A stretch of DNA of 64,000 nucleotides from Streptomyces abikoensis (GTDB lineage: Bacteria; Actinomycetota; Actinomycetes; Streptomycetales; Streptomycetaceae). The stretch is from positions 248,001-312,000 of the forward strand of contig NZ_BMRT01000006.1 of NCBI RefSeq assembly GCF_014648775.1, written 5' to 3'. The notes below the pieces were generated by a model, which ran no database searches, was not told where the DNA came from, and worked only from the letters and a program-made list of their open reading frames with translations. Below are positions 53,262-61,496 of this stretch, piece by piece; the stretch's first letter is position 1, and every line of letters starts with the position of its first letter. Made by a program: the position numbers and the translations under genes.

Positions 53262-53413
53262 CGGTCCGGCACCGCCGGGCCGGTAGCCGGTGGCTGATCG
53301 CCGTCGCGGCGGAGGGCATGCCCCGGTCCCGCCCTTTCACCGTTTCCCGGGGCTGCGCCCCGGACCCCGGGGGTCTGGGGGCTTGCCCCCAGGAAACGGG
53401 AAGGGGCGGGACC
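53262..53413. repeat. Dispersed intergenic repeat, copy C, closing into a long hairpin
   Basis: Third copy, between convergent genes. It shares GGTCCGGCACCGCCGGG, GGTGGCTGATCGCCGTCGCG and GGTCCCGCCCTTTCACCG with copies A and B. Here the right end adds GGAAACGGGAAGGGGCGGGA (from 53392), roughly complementary to 53325-53347. The element therefore closes on itself as a long stem with inner hairpins. This is the most complete copy and could also serve as a terminator. Confidence 0.8.
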
Positions 53414-53420
53414 GGGCCCG

Positions 53421-55340
53421 TCACGGCGCCGGATCCTGTGGCGCGTCGCCCTGCCGGCGGCGGGGTGACCCCCACCCCGGCCCCGAGAGAACCTCCCCGT
53501 ACGCCTGCATCAGATCCGGCAACCGCAGCGTCGCCAGATCGTCCCGCGTGGGCGTCCCCGCGTACCCCGAGAGCCGCAGATCCCGGTACGCGCAGCTCTT
53601 CTCGTACAGGGTGCGCAGGAAGCGACCGTTGCCGAGCTCGTCGATCCAGCCCTGCTCCACCACGTGGGCGCTGATGCTGCGCAGTTCCTCCAGTGCCTCC
53701 TCGTCCCAGGCGTCGCCGTTCTCCGCGGCCAGGACCTCGCCGATGCTGGTGAGTTCGGCGGGGCGGTAGCTGGGGAAGTCCACTCGGGTGGTGAAACGGG
53801 AGTGGAGGCCGGGGTTGGCCGCCAGCAGGCGGTCCATGCCCTCGGGGTAGCCGGCCAGGATGACGACGAGGCGGTCGCGGTTGTCCTCGGCGCGCTTGAG
53901 CAGGACCTGGAGGGCCTCGTCGCCGTAGGCGTCGCCCTTGCTGTAGCCGGAGTTGGAGAGGCTGTACGCCTCGTCGACGAACAGCACCCCGCCGAGCGCG
54001 GAGTCGATCAGGTCGTTGGCCTTGACGGCCGTCTGGCCCAGGAACTCGCCGACGAGATCGGCCCGCTGGGCCTCGACGAGGTGGTCGCCGCCGAGCAGCC
54101 CCAGGGCGTAGAAGACCCGCCCGAGGATCCGGGCGACGGTGGTCTTGCCGGTGCCGGAGGGGCCGGAGAAGACGAAGTGGCGCTTGGGGGGCTGGACGGG
54201 CAGCCCCTGGCCGGCCCGCAGCCGGGCCATGTGCAGCTGCGCGGACAGCGCCCGCACCTGGCGCTTGACGGGTTCGAGGCCGACCATCCGCTCCAGTTCG
54301 GCGAGGGCCTTGGCCAGCAGCACCGGGTCCGAGCGGCCGGGCGCGGGCGGCGGGCCGCCCTGGGCCGGGACGCGGAACTTCTCCCGTACGCCGTCGGCCT
54401 CGACGGGGGCGTTGCCCGGCGTGCCGCCGGGGGCGGGATCCGGATCGGTGCCGGTCAGCAGGTCGAGGGGGTCGGTGAACGGCTGGGGCTCCGGTTCCAC
54501 GCCGGGCTCCTGCGGCTCGGGGGCGACGGGCCCGCCGAGCGGTACGGGCGCCAGGTCCACTGGGACGTCGTCCAGGCCGTCCCCGTCGGCGATGGCGGTC
54601 AGCCGGGCGGCGGTGTCCATGAAGGTCGGGTCCACCCGGTGGACGGCCCGATAGAGGGGGAGGGCGGCGGCGCTGCGGCCCGTGCCCTCGTGGGCGCGGG
54701 CGAGCCAGTAGCGCAGCTCCTTGCGCTGGGGCTGCTCGCTGCGGCAGCGCATCAGCGCGGCGGCCAGCAGCGGCTCGGCCTGCCCGTACATCTCCAGGCG
54801 CACCCGGGCCATGCCGCCGAACAGGCCCGCCTCGATGCCGAGCAGCGCGTCGTCGAGGAGGGGCTCGGTGTGGCGGACGAGGTGCTCCCAGTCCTTGACG
54901 AGATAGGCGCGGCAGGCGTGGAGGAAGCGCACCTGGGCGTCGGTCTCCACGGGCGGGCAGCCGGCGAGGGCGCGGTCGAGCTCGGGGACGTGCCGGCTGT
55001 CGAGCCAGTGCGAGGCATGGGCGAGCAGCAGATCGCGATGGCTCTCCAGCACCGGCTGTACCCACCAGCCCAGCCAGTACCAGGAGTTAAGGGGCCGCCG
55101 GTGGCGGGCGCGCTGCTCTCCGAAGCGGTCGCGGTGCCGGTACATCCGCAGCAGCGCGGTGGTGGTCTCCGCGCGCAGCGCGTGGAGGCCGAGCCAGGCG
55201 TCCGCCATCCCCGGATCGGCGCGGACCGCCGCCCGGAACTCCTTCTCGGCCTCGGTGTACGCGCCCATGGTGTAGGCGTCGACGGCGCGCAGCCAGGCGA
55301 GATCGGCCGGGGCGGGCGGGCCCTGCATGCCGAGATCCAT
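53421..55340 (-). CDS. EccA-like AAA ATPase with N-terminal TPR region
   Basis: A 639-residue protein. The N-terminal ~260 residues are TPR-like (AYTMGAYTEAEKEFRAAVRAD), followed by a Pro/Asp-rich linker. A CbxX/CfqX-type AAA domain comes next with Walker A GPSGTGKTTVARIL, Walker B GGVLFVDEAYSL and the arginine-finger region NPGLHSRFTTRVDF. This is the EccA arrangement of type VII secretion, but no WXG100, EccB, EccC or EccD gene is near. The ATG at 55340 was chosen because GGGGGA lies just upstream; a longer frame is low-complexity. Confidence 0.85.
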   Translation of the reverse strand: MDLGMQGPPAPADLAWLRAVDAYTMGAYTEAEKEFRAAVRADPGMADAWLGLHALRAETTTALLRMYRHRDRFGEQRARHRRPLNSWYWLGWWVQPVLESHRDLLLAHASHWLDSRHVPELDRALAGCPPVETDAQVRFLHACRAYLVKDWEHLVRHTEPLLDDALLGIEAGLFGGMARVRLEMYGQAEPLLAAALMRCRSEQPQRKELRYWLARAHEGTGRSAAALPLYRAVHRVDPTFMDTAARLTAIADGDGLDDVPVDLAPVPLGGPVAPEPQEPGVEPEPQPFTDPLDLLTGTDPDPAPGGTPGNAPVEADGVREKFRVPAQGGPPPAPGRSDPVLLAKALAELERMVGLEPVKRQVRALSAQLHMARLRAGQGLPVQPPKRHFVFSGPSGTGKTTVARILGRVFYALGLLGGDHLVEAQRADLVGEFLGQTAVKANDLIDSALGGVLFVDEAYSLSNSGYSKGDAYGDEALQVLLKRAEDNRDRLVVILAGYPEGMDRLLAANPGLHSRFTTRVDFPSYRPAELTSIGEVLAAENGDAWDEEALEELRSISAHVVEQGWIDELGNGRFLRTLYEKSCAYRDLRLSGYAGTPTRDDLATLRLPDLMQAYGEVLSGPGWGSPRRRQGDAPQDPAP

Positions 55341-55860
55341 CACGTCCCCCACAAACCTGCCCCCGTAGCGTGCCGTGCCGACGGGCGAGTGCCTTGGCCG
55401 CGCCTTTCCGAACCGCTGTGCTGTGGACGGGAGTTGACCATCAATGCCGACGCGTCCCGCGCGGCCGGCCCGGGGCCGCCCGCCGTCGGGTGCGCCGTCT
55501 CGCATCGTACCTGCGCGATCGGTGTCGGCCGAAGGGTGTGGAGGAGCGGTTCGCGGCACGGGAGTGAGCCGGGGGCGGCCGGGAAAGCGATCCGGAGAGC
55601 GATCACCCAGGGTGACTCCGTACGGCGGTGCGAGGGAACAAACGGCGCGAATCGCCGGGCGGGGGCAGTACGAAGCCCCCGATCACGGGGGAACAACCGG
55701 GGGCTTCGCGTCTGCAAGCGGCCTTGGGGGGCCGCACATTGAGAACGTAAGTCCTGTAAGCCCCCTGGGTCAAGCCGAGTTGGGGCAGTAGGCGGGGAAC
55801 CTACGCACCCTTGGCGCGGTTCGGGCGTGGGTGTGCACGGAGAGTGAAGGGAAGCGCTGG
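55341..55860. other. 520-bp gene-free gap with several hairpins
   Basis: No convincing coding frame was found. CGAAGCCCCCG (55671-55681) and CGGGGGCTTCG (55698-55708) form a perfect 11-bp stem; CCCCC of the left arm can instead pair with an internal GGGGG (55687-55691), so two folds compete. Further short hairpins follow: CGGCC/GGCCG (about 55719-55734) and GTAGG/CCTAC (about 55789-55804). The gap could hold a terminator for the uridine-kinase-like gene, a small RNA, or the long leader of the AAA gene. Confidence 0.45.
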
Positions 55861-56454
55861 TCAGTCGGTTTTCGGATGCCTCTCCAGCACCTCGTATCCC
55901 TCGTTGCGCTGGAGTACCAGTAGTCCTGCGTAGGGCCGGGACGGGTCGGCGGCGAAATGCGCGCGCTCCGCTCGCTTCCAGCCGTCCCAGAATTCGGTCA
56001 GTTCGGGGCCGTCGCGGAGTTGACCCCTTTCCCAGGAGCCCTCATGCGTCAACTCCATCCACAGCAGGCACGCCAGAAACGGCCTCAGTTCCGCGCGTCC
56101 CGCGCCCACGCCCTCCAGCAGGACCACGGGCGCGGCGGGCAACTCCCGTTCCTCCGGCGTAAATCGGCGTGCCACCCAGTCGTAGGCGCGGTACCGCGCT
56201 GTCTCGCCGCGCGCGAAGGGCTCCAGTACCCACGACCTCAGCCGCCCGGTCCACTCGAACAGCTCCTCGTGCGTGGCGAGGTCGTCGAGGTGGAGGACAG
56301 GGGCGCCGCCCAGGGCCGCCGCCAGCCGTTCGCTGAAGGTGGTCTTCCCGGAGCCCGCGTGCCCGTCCACCGCCACCAGCCGCACGGGGCCGACGGACGG
56401 GGGCAGCGCGCTCAGCCGGCGGGCGAGGCCGCCCAGCGTGGTTCGTTCGTTCAC
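55861..56454 (-). CDS. Uridine kinase-like P-loop protein
   Basis: A 197-residue protein with the P-loop GHAGSGKTT at 31-39, a substrate-lid segment LHLDDLATHEELFEWTGRLRSW and VVLLEGVGAGRAELRPF. These are the arrangement of actinobacterial uridine-kinase-like proteins. The phosphate acceptor cannot be read from sequence. GTG at 56454. The gene stands alone, divergent from the C39 peptidase gene. Confidence 0.8.
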   Translation of the reverse strand: MNERTTLGGLARRLSALPPSVGPVRLVAVDGHAGSGKTTFSERLAAALGGAPVLHLDDLATHEELFEWTGRLRSWVLEPFARGETARYRAYDWVARRFTPEERELPAAPVVLLEGVGAGRAELRPFLACLLWMELTHEGSWERGQLRDGPELTEFWDGWKRAERAHFAADPSRPYAGLLVLQRNEGYEVLERHPKTD

Positions 56455-56641
56455 CGCACCACCCTAGGTCCGCACCCCGCCCCCAGGTCCGCACCCCGCC
56501 CCCCTACGACCGCCATCGGCGGTATGGGGGACGCGCCGTGCGGGAATCACTGGCCTGGGCCGTCCGGTGGCGCGATAGTGGTCCGGCCCGCCGGGCCGGT
56601 CCGGCAGCCCGCGGCACCGACCACACACGACTGGGGGCCAC

Positions 56642-58009
56642 ATGTCCAGCAGACCCACACCGCGCCGCACCGTGCTCACCGCCGCCCTCGCCCTCACGGC
56701 CGTGACCGGGCCGCTCGCCTCGGTCTCCGCCGCGAGCGCGCCGGCCGGCGGCTCCGCCCGCCCGGAGGGCTCCGTCGACTACGGGGCCTGGTCCACCTTC
56801 CCCCAGTGGTCCGGCGGAAAGGGCGCGGGCACCGAGGTCGTCCGCGGCGACCGCCCCGGGCTCGTCATCGACCGTCCCCTCGGCCACGTCGACTACACCG
56901 ACCCGCACACCGGCACCACGGCCCGCTGGGAGTACGCCACCTGGCTCTCCCCGCTCCGCCGCCTGGACACGCCCGCCACGGAGATCGTCGTCTCCTGGAA
57001 CGCCCGCACCCCCGCCGGCACCTGGCTCCAGGCCGAGCTGCGCGCCTCCTACACCGACGGCACCCGCACCCCCTGGTACGTGATGGGCCGCTGGACCTCC
57101 GGCGACGCGCCCGGCGACATCCGGCGGACCTCGGTCGACGGCCAGGGCGACAAGCGCAGCAGCGTCTCCACCGACACCCTCGCCGTCGACGACCGCGCGA
57201 GCGGCACGCGCCTGGCCGCGTACGAGCTGCGGCTCACCCTCTACCGCCGGCCCGGCACCCGGCTGAGCCCCACCGTCTGGCGGCTGGGCGCCATGGCCTC
57301 CGACATCCCCGACCGCTTCACGGTGCCCGCCTCCCGGCCGGGGGAGGGGACGGGCCACCGGCTGCGGGTCCCGCGCTACTCGCAGGAGATCCACAAGGGC
57401 CAGTACCCGGAGTACGACAACGGCGGCGAGGCGTGGTGCAGTCCCACCTCCTCGCAGATGGTGATCGAGTACTGGGGCCGGCGGCCCTCGGAGCGCGACC
57501 TGGCCTGGGTCGACCCCTCCTACGCCGACCCCCAGGTCTGCCACGCGGCCCGGTACACCTACGACAACCAGTACAAGGGCTGCGGCAACTGGCCCTTCAA
57601 CGCCGCCTACGCCGCCACGTACCACGACCTGCAGGGCGTGGTCACCCGGCTCCGCTCGCTGAACGACGCGGAGCGGCTGATCCGCGCGGGGATCCCGGTC
57701 ATCACCTCGCAGTCCTTCCTCGCCACCGAGCTCGACGGCGCCGGATACGGCACGGCGGGCCATCTGATGTGCGTGACCGGTTTCACCGAGAGCGGCGACG
57801 TCATCGCCAACGACCCGGCCAGCCCCTCCGACGCGGCGGTCGAACGCGTCTACAAGCGGCGGCAGTTCGAGAACATCTGGCTGCGGACCAAGCGCCACAA
57901 CGCCCAGGGGCAGGTCAGGAGCGGCTCGGGCGGGGTCTGCTACCTCTACTTCCCGGTGCGCCCGACGACCCGCCAGACCCGTGCGCTGGCCTCGGTCGGG
58001 GTGCGCTGA
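56642..58009 (+). CDS. Secreted C39-family (papain-like) peptidase
   Basis: A 455-residue exported protein. The signal peptide (about 1-30, RRTVLTAALALTAVTG) has a twin arginine, so Tat or Sec export. The N-terminal ~220 residues are a beta-rich domain. The C-terminal peptidase_C39_2-like domain begins VPRYSQEIHKGQYPEYDNGG and has C266 (EAWCSPTS), H374 (AGHLMCVTG) and D391 (ANDPASPS), a complete Cys-His-Asp set. It has no neighbouring bacteriocin or ABC transporter genes, so a degradative or cell-wall role is likelier than leader cleavage. Confidence 0.87.
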   Translation: MSSRPTPRRTVLTAALALTAVTGPLASVSAASAPAGGSARPEGSVDYGAWSTFPQWSGGKGAGTEVVRGDRPGLVIDRPLGHVDYTDPHTGTTARWEYATWLSPLRRLDTPATEIVVSWNARTPAGTWLQAELRASYTDGTRTPWYVMGRWTSGDAPGDIRRTSVDGQGDKRSSVSTDTLAVDDRASGTRLAAYELRLTLYRRPGTRLSPTVWRLGAMASDIPDRFTVPASRPGEGTGHRLRVPRYSQEIHKGQYPEYDNGGEAWCSPTSSQMVIEYWGRRPSERDLAWVDPSYADPQVCHAARYTYDNQYKGCGNWPFNAAYAATYHDLQGVVTRLRSLNDAERLIRAGIPVITSQSFLATELDGAGYGTAGHLMCVTGFTESGDVIANDPASPSDAAVERVYKRRQFENIWLRTKRHNAQGQVRSGSGGVCYLYFPVRPTTRQTRALASVGVR

Positions 58010-58610
58010 CCGGCCGGTCCCACCGGGGCCGCCGTCCGGCCCCGGTGACGATCCCTCTCATCACGGACCCCCCACGTGTACCGCACATACACCCTCCATG
58101 TGATCATTTGCAGCGGTGGCCGGTAAGCGGCCGATAGCGATCGATTTCGTGATCATCGACACGTCCCGCCACCACCGCAGTCGCGGTGAACCCCTGGGGC
58201 GGAAGAGATGCATGTCACGCGATCGGGTGGTTTCGAACCGCTGTGGAGAACAACCCGCAGGAGGCGAAGGTGGCCGGTGGCCGAATGCGGATGAGCCATT
58301 TCCGCTTGACGCTTCCATTCGAACGAACGATCAGTAGCCTCTGCTCATCACCCCCCGACACCCTTGTGATGAGCTGGAGACACAGTCTGATGGAGCGTCC
58401 CACCAGGGCCCCCCGGGGCAGCGGCCCGTTCTCGTCCCACGCGTCGGGTCTGCCGAGGGTCACGTCGGAGAAGAAGCGGTACGGCATCGACCGTGCGGTT
58501 TGTTCTTCGTCGCTGACGCGCCCTCAACAGGACGTCATGACGGTGACCGCGGCCCGCATCCGGAAGCGGAATCCCATACGGACGCGGCACGCCGGGGCGG
58601 GGTGGCAGCC
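58010..58610. other. 600-bp gap with terminator and a doubtful open frame
   Basis: It starts with a perfect hairpin, CACCGGGGCCG/CGGCCCCGGTG (58021-58031, 58037-58047), ending the peptidase gene. A 123-codon frame from GTG 58243 to 58614 ends in a GTGA overlap with the GGDEF-EAL start. It has no ribosome site, mixed codon usage and no recognisable domain, so I do not call it a gene. No c-di-GMP riboswitch motif was found. Confidence 0.5.
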
Positions 58611-60887
58611 GTGACCGGACGGTTCAGTGGCAGAATGCTGCCCGTGAAGCAAACCGCCTCCCCGGTTTCGTACGCCGCGAGGGAACCGGCCATCGGGACC
58701 GCCCGCTGCGATCTGCGTGACGACCGGCTGCGGCGGTTCGCCGCCATATGGAGCCGGGCGGTCCACCCGACGCTGTCCGCCCCCGTCTCCCGGGCCGAGT
58801 TCGAGCGCCATCTCGTGCCGCTGGCCGCCGTGCTCCGCGACGCCCTCCACGCCCGGCCGTTCGACCCCCGCCCCGCCCATGACGTCGGTGCCGCGCTCGT
58901 CGCCGCGCACTGCACCGAGGCCGCGGCGCTGCCCCAGATCCTCGGCGTCATCGACGCCTATCTGGTGCTCTACCTGCCGCCCGGTCACCCCATGCCCGCC
59001 GAGGAGAGCCGCGCCCGCTGCTCCCGCCTCCAGCACGCCGTGGCCGCGGGCTTCGCCCAGGCCCTCGCCGAGCACGCCCGCGCCGAGGAGGAGGCCGCCA
59101 CCAAGGCGGCCCGCGCCGCCCTCGCCGAGGCCGAACGGGCCCTCCACACCAGCGAGGCCCGGTTCCGCGCCGTCTTCGAGGACACCTCCGTGGGAGTGGG
59201 CATCGCCGACGTCGACGGCCGCATCATCGACGTCAACGGCGCGCTCCAGGGCATGTTCGGCAGCCCCGGCCGCAAGGTGACCGGCCGCAACGTCGGCGAG
59301 CTCGTCCACCCCGACGACGCCCCCGAGTTCTGGAGCCTCTACCGCGAGCTCGTGCGCGGCGACCGCGACCACTACCGCGTCGAGAAGCCGTACTACCGCA
59401 GCGACGGCAGCGTGGTGTGGACCGACATGTCGGTCACCCTCCTGCGCGACGCCGCCGGCGAACCCCAGTACCAGCTGGCGCTGATGGAGGACATCACCGA
59501 GCGCCGCCAGCTCCACGCGCGCCTGCGCTACGAGGCCACCCACGACCCCCTCACCGGCCTGCCCAACCGCACCCTTTTCTTCGAACGCCTCGACCAGGCG
59601 CTGGAGACCGGGGCCGGCACCGGGTCCGGCACCAAGTCCGGCACCGATTCCGCCGAGGAGGGAGCCGGCCGCTTCGGCCTCTGCTACCTCGACCTCGACG
59701 GCTTCAAGGCCGTCAACGACAGCCTCGGCCACGCGGTGGGGGACCGGCTGCTCGTCGCCGTCGCCGAACGGCTGCGCGCCTGCGCCACCGGGCCCCGGGA
59801 ACTCGTCGCCCGCCTCGGCGGCGACGAGTTCGTCGCCCTGATCACCGGCCCCTCCGCCCCCGGCGAGGCGACCGCGCTGGCCCGGCGGATGCTGGCCGCC
59901 CTCGCCGAGCCCGTCCACCTCGACGGCCGCGACCTGTCCGTACGGGCCAGCATCGGCATCGTCGACGGCGCCGCCGGCGAGCTCGGCGCCGCCGAGGTGC
60001 TGCGCAGCGCCGACATCACCATGTACCGCGCCAAGGCCGCCGGCGGGAACCGCTACGAGCTCGCCGACGCCGACTCCGACGCCCGCGCCATCGCCCGCCA
60101 CGGCCTCACCAACCGGCTGCCCGCCGCCCTCGACAACGGCGAGTTCTTCATCGAGTACCAGCCGCTGGTACGGCTGGAGGACGGCACCGTACGGGGCGCG
60201 GAAGCGCTCGTCCGCTGGCTCCACCCGGTGCACGGGGTGCTCGGCCCCGACCGCTTCATACCCCTCGCCGAGAGCACCGGCCTCATCGTGCCGCTGGGCC
60301 GCTGGGTCCTGGCCGAGGCCGCCCGCCAGGCCCGCTCCTGGCACACCGACGGCCCCGACGGCACCCCCTTCCGCGTCAACGTCAACCTCTCGCCCTCCCA
60401 GCTCCGCTACCCCGGCCTCGTCGCCGACACCGTCGCCGTGCTGGAGGACGCCGGCCTCGACCCCTCCGCCCTGTGCCTGGAGGTCACCGAGAACGCCCTC
60501 ATCGGCGCCGACGAGGAGGAGCTGCGCCCGCTGCGCCAGCTCGCGGACCTCGGCGTCGACATCGCCCTCGACGACTTCGGCACCGGCTACTCCAACCTCT
60601 CGTACCTGCGCCGGCTGCCCGTCAGCACCCTCAAGTTCGACCGCTCCTTCACCCGCGGCATGCAGTGCGCCCCCGCCGACCCCGTGGACGTGAAGATCGT
60701 CGAGGGCATCGTCTCGCTCGCCCACACCCTCGACCTGTCGGTCACGGTCGAGGGCGTGGAGACCGGCACCCAGGCGGACCACCTGCGGCTGCTGGGCTGC
60801 GACACGGCCCAGGGCTGGTACTACGCCCGCCCCGGCCCGCCGGACCGGCTCCACACCCTCTCCCTGGCGGACGCGGCCTCCGTCTGA
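58611..60887 (+). CDS. PAS-GGDEF-EAL cyclic di-GMP turnover protein
   Basis: A soluble protein of 758 residues. An N-terminal helical domain (~25-170, RFAAIWSRAVHP) precedes a PAS domain (about 175-300, ARFRAVFEDTSVGVGIADVDG). The diguanylate cyclase domain has an intact GGDEF (59817-59831, RLGGDEFVAL). The phosphodiesterase domain has an intact EAL (60201-60209) and DDFGTGYSNLSYL. The architecture matches Streptomyces RmdA-type proteins, which affect development. The net activity cannot be told. The start is uncertain: GTG 58611, ATG 58635 or GTG 58644, the last with CAGAAT six bases upstream as in leaderless genes. Confidence 0.9.
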   Translation: MTGRFSGRMLPVKQTASPVSYAAREPAIGTARCDLRDDRLRRFAAIWSRAVHPTLSAPVSRAEFERHLVPLAAVLRDALHARPFDPRPAHDVGAALVAAHCTEAAALPQILGVIDAYLVLYLPPGHPMPAEESRARCSRLQHAVAAGFAQALAEHARAEEEAATKAARAALAEAERALHTSEARFRAVFEDTSVGVGIADVDGRIIDVNGALQGMFGSPGRKVTGRNVGELVHPDDAPEFWSLYRELVRGDRDHYRVEKPYYRSDGSVVWTDMSVTLLRDAAGEPQYQLALMEDITERRQLHARLRYEATHDPLTGLPNRTLFFERLDQALETGAGTGSGTKSGTDSAEEGAGRFGLCYLDLDGFKAVNDSLGHAVGDRLLVAVAERLRACATGPRELVARLGGDEFVALITGPSAPGEATALARRMLAALAEPVHLDGRDLSVRASIGIVDGAAGELGAAEVLRSADITMYRAKAAGGNRYELADADSDARAIARHGLTNRLPAALDNGEFFIEYQPLVRLEDGTVRGAEALVRWLHPVHGVLGPDRFIPLAESTGLIVPLGRWVLAEAARQARSWHTDGPDGTPFRVNVNLSPSQLRYPGLVADTVAVLEDAGLDPSALCLEVTENALIGADEEELRPLRQLADLGVDIALDDFGTGYSNLSYLRRLPVSTLKFDRSFTRGMQCAPADPVDVKIVEGIVSLAHTLDLSVTVEGVETGTQADHLRLLGCDTAQGWYYARPGPPDRLHTLSLADAASV

Positions 60888-60925
60888 TGGACGGAGGCCG
60901 GTGGACGGAAGCCGACGGCGGTGGC

Positions 60926-61354
60926 TCAGCCGGGCGGGGGCGTGGCGGCGGCCCCGTCGAGGGCGCGTGCCTCCCGGTCCGTCAGCAGCCGGGAGCGGAT
61001 CAGGAAGCGCACCCCCTCCGGAGCCTCCAGCGAGAAGCCGCTGCCCCGCCCCGGCACCACGTCCACCGTCAGATGGGTGTGGCGCCACCGCTCGAACTGC
61101 TCGGCCGACATCCAGAAGCGGACCGGCTCCGCCACCCCGTCGACGACCAGCTCGGCCAGGAGCACGTCCGAGCCGCCCGTGCGGAACTCACCGCGCGGGT
61201 AGCACATCGGCGAACTGCCGTCGCAGCAGCCGCCCGACTGGTGGAACATCAGCGGCCCGTGCCGCTCGCTCAGCCGCCGGACGAGCTCGGCGGCGGCGGG
61301 GGTGAGGGCGATCCGCGAGACGCCCTCCCCGTTCCGGTGCCCGTACCCGCTCAT
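60926..61354 (-). CDS. DUF779-family protein
   Basis: A 142-residue protein with the DUF779 hallmark HQSGGCCDGSSPMCYPRGEF (about 38-57), a Cys-rich stretch, and SEQFERWRHTHLTVDVVPGRGSGFSLE-like core nearby. Such genes often accompany acetaldehyde dehydrogenases; none is present here. The ATG at 61354 overlaps the stop of a 13-codon leader ORF that has a very strong ribosome site, so translation is probably coupled. In-frame starts at 61378 or 61420 have no ribosome site. Confidence 0.82.
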   Translation of the reverse strand: MSGYGHRNGEGVSRIALTPAAAELVRRLSERHGPLMFHQSGGCCDGSSPMCYPRGEFRTGGSDVLLAELVVDGVAEPVRFWMSAEQFERWRHTHLTVDVVPGRGSGFSLEAPEGVRFLIRSRLLTDREARALDGAAATPPPG

Positions 61355-61392
61355 GGGTGGCGCCCGTGCTGCCGGCATAAGTGCGGATTCAT
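61351..61392 (-). CDS. 13-codon leader ORF coupled to the DUF779 gene
   Basis: On the minus strand GGAGGAGGG (from 61408) lies seven bases before an ATG at 61392. The frame encodes MNPHLCRQHGRHP and stops at 61351-61353. Its TGA overlaps the ATG of DUF779 as ATGA. This is the only strong Shine-Dalgarno upstream of DUF779, so ribosomes loading here would reinitiate. Whether the peptide, with Cys-Arg and three His, senses anything is unknown. Confidence 0.6.
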   Translation of the reverse strand: MNPHLCRQHGRHP

Positions 61393-61496
61393 GGAATATC
61401 CCTCCTCCATGTGCGCCCACGTGCTGAGGGACGACAGCCTGCCCCGAGCCGGGAGCTGATCGCCAGAGGAACGCACGCCGCCGCCCGCCGGCGGCC

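Noticed and set aside
53290..53769. Plus-strand ORF after the CNNM pair
   Set aside because: Its first half is repeat copy C and the rest is antisense to the AAA ATPase.
58010..58610. c-di-GMP riboswitch before the GGDEF-EAL gene
   Set aside because: The GEMM core motifs are absent.
58243..58614. 123-codon frame overlapping the GGDEF-EAL start
   Set aside because: No ribosome site, mixed third-position usage, no recognised domain; kept only as a remark in the gap entry.
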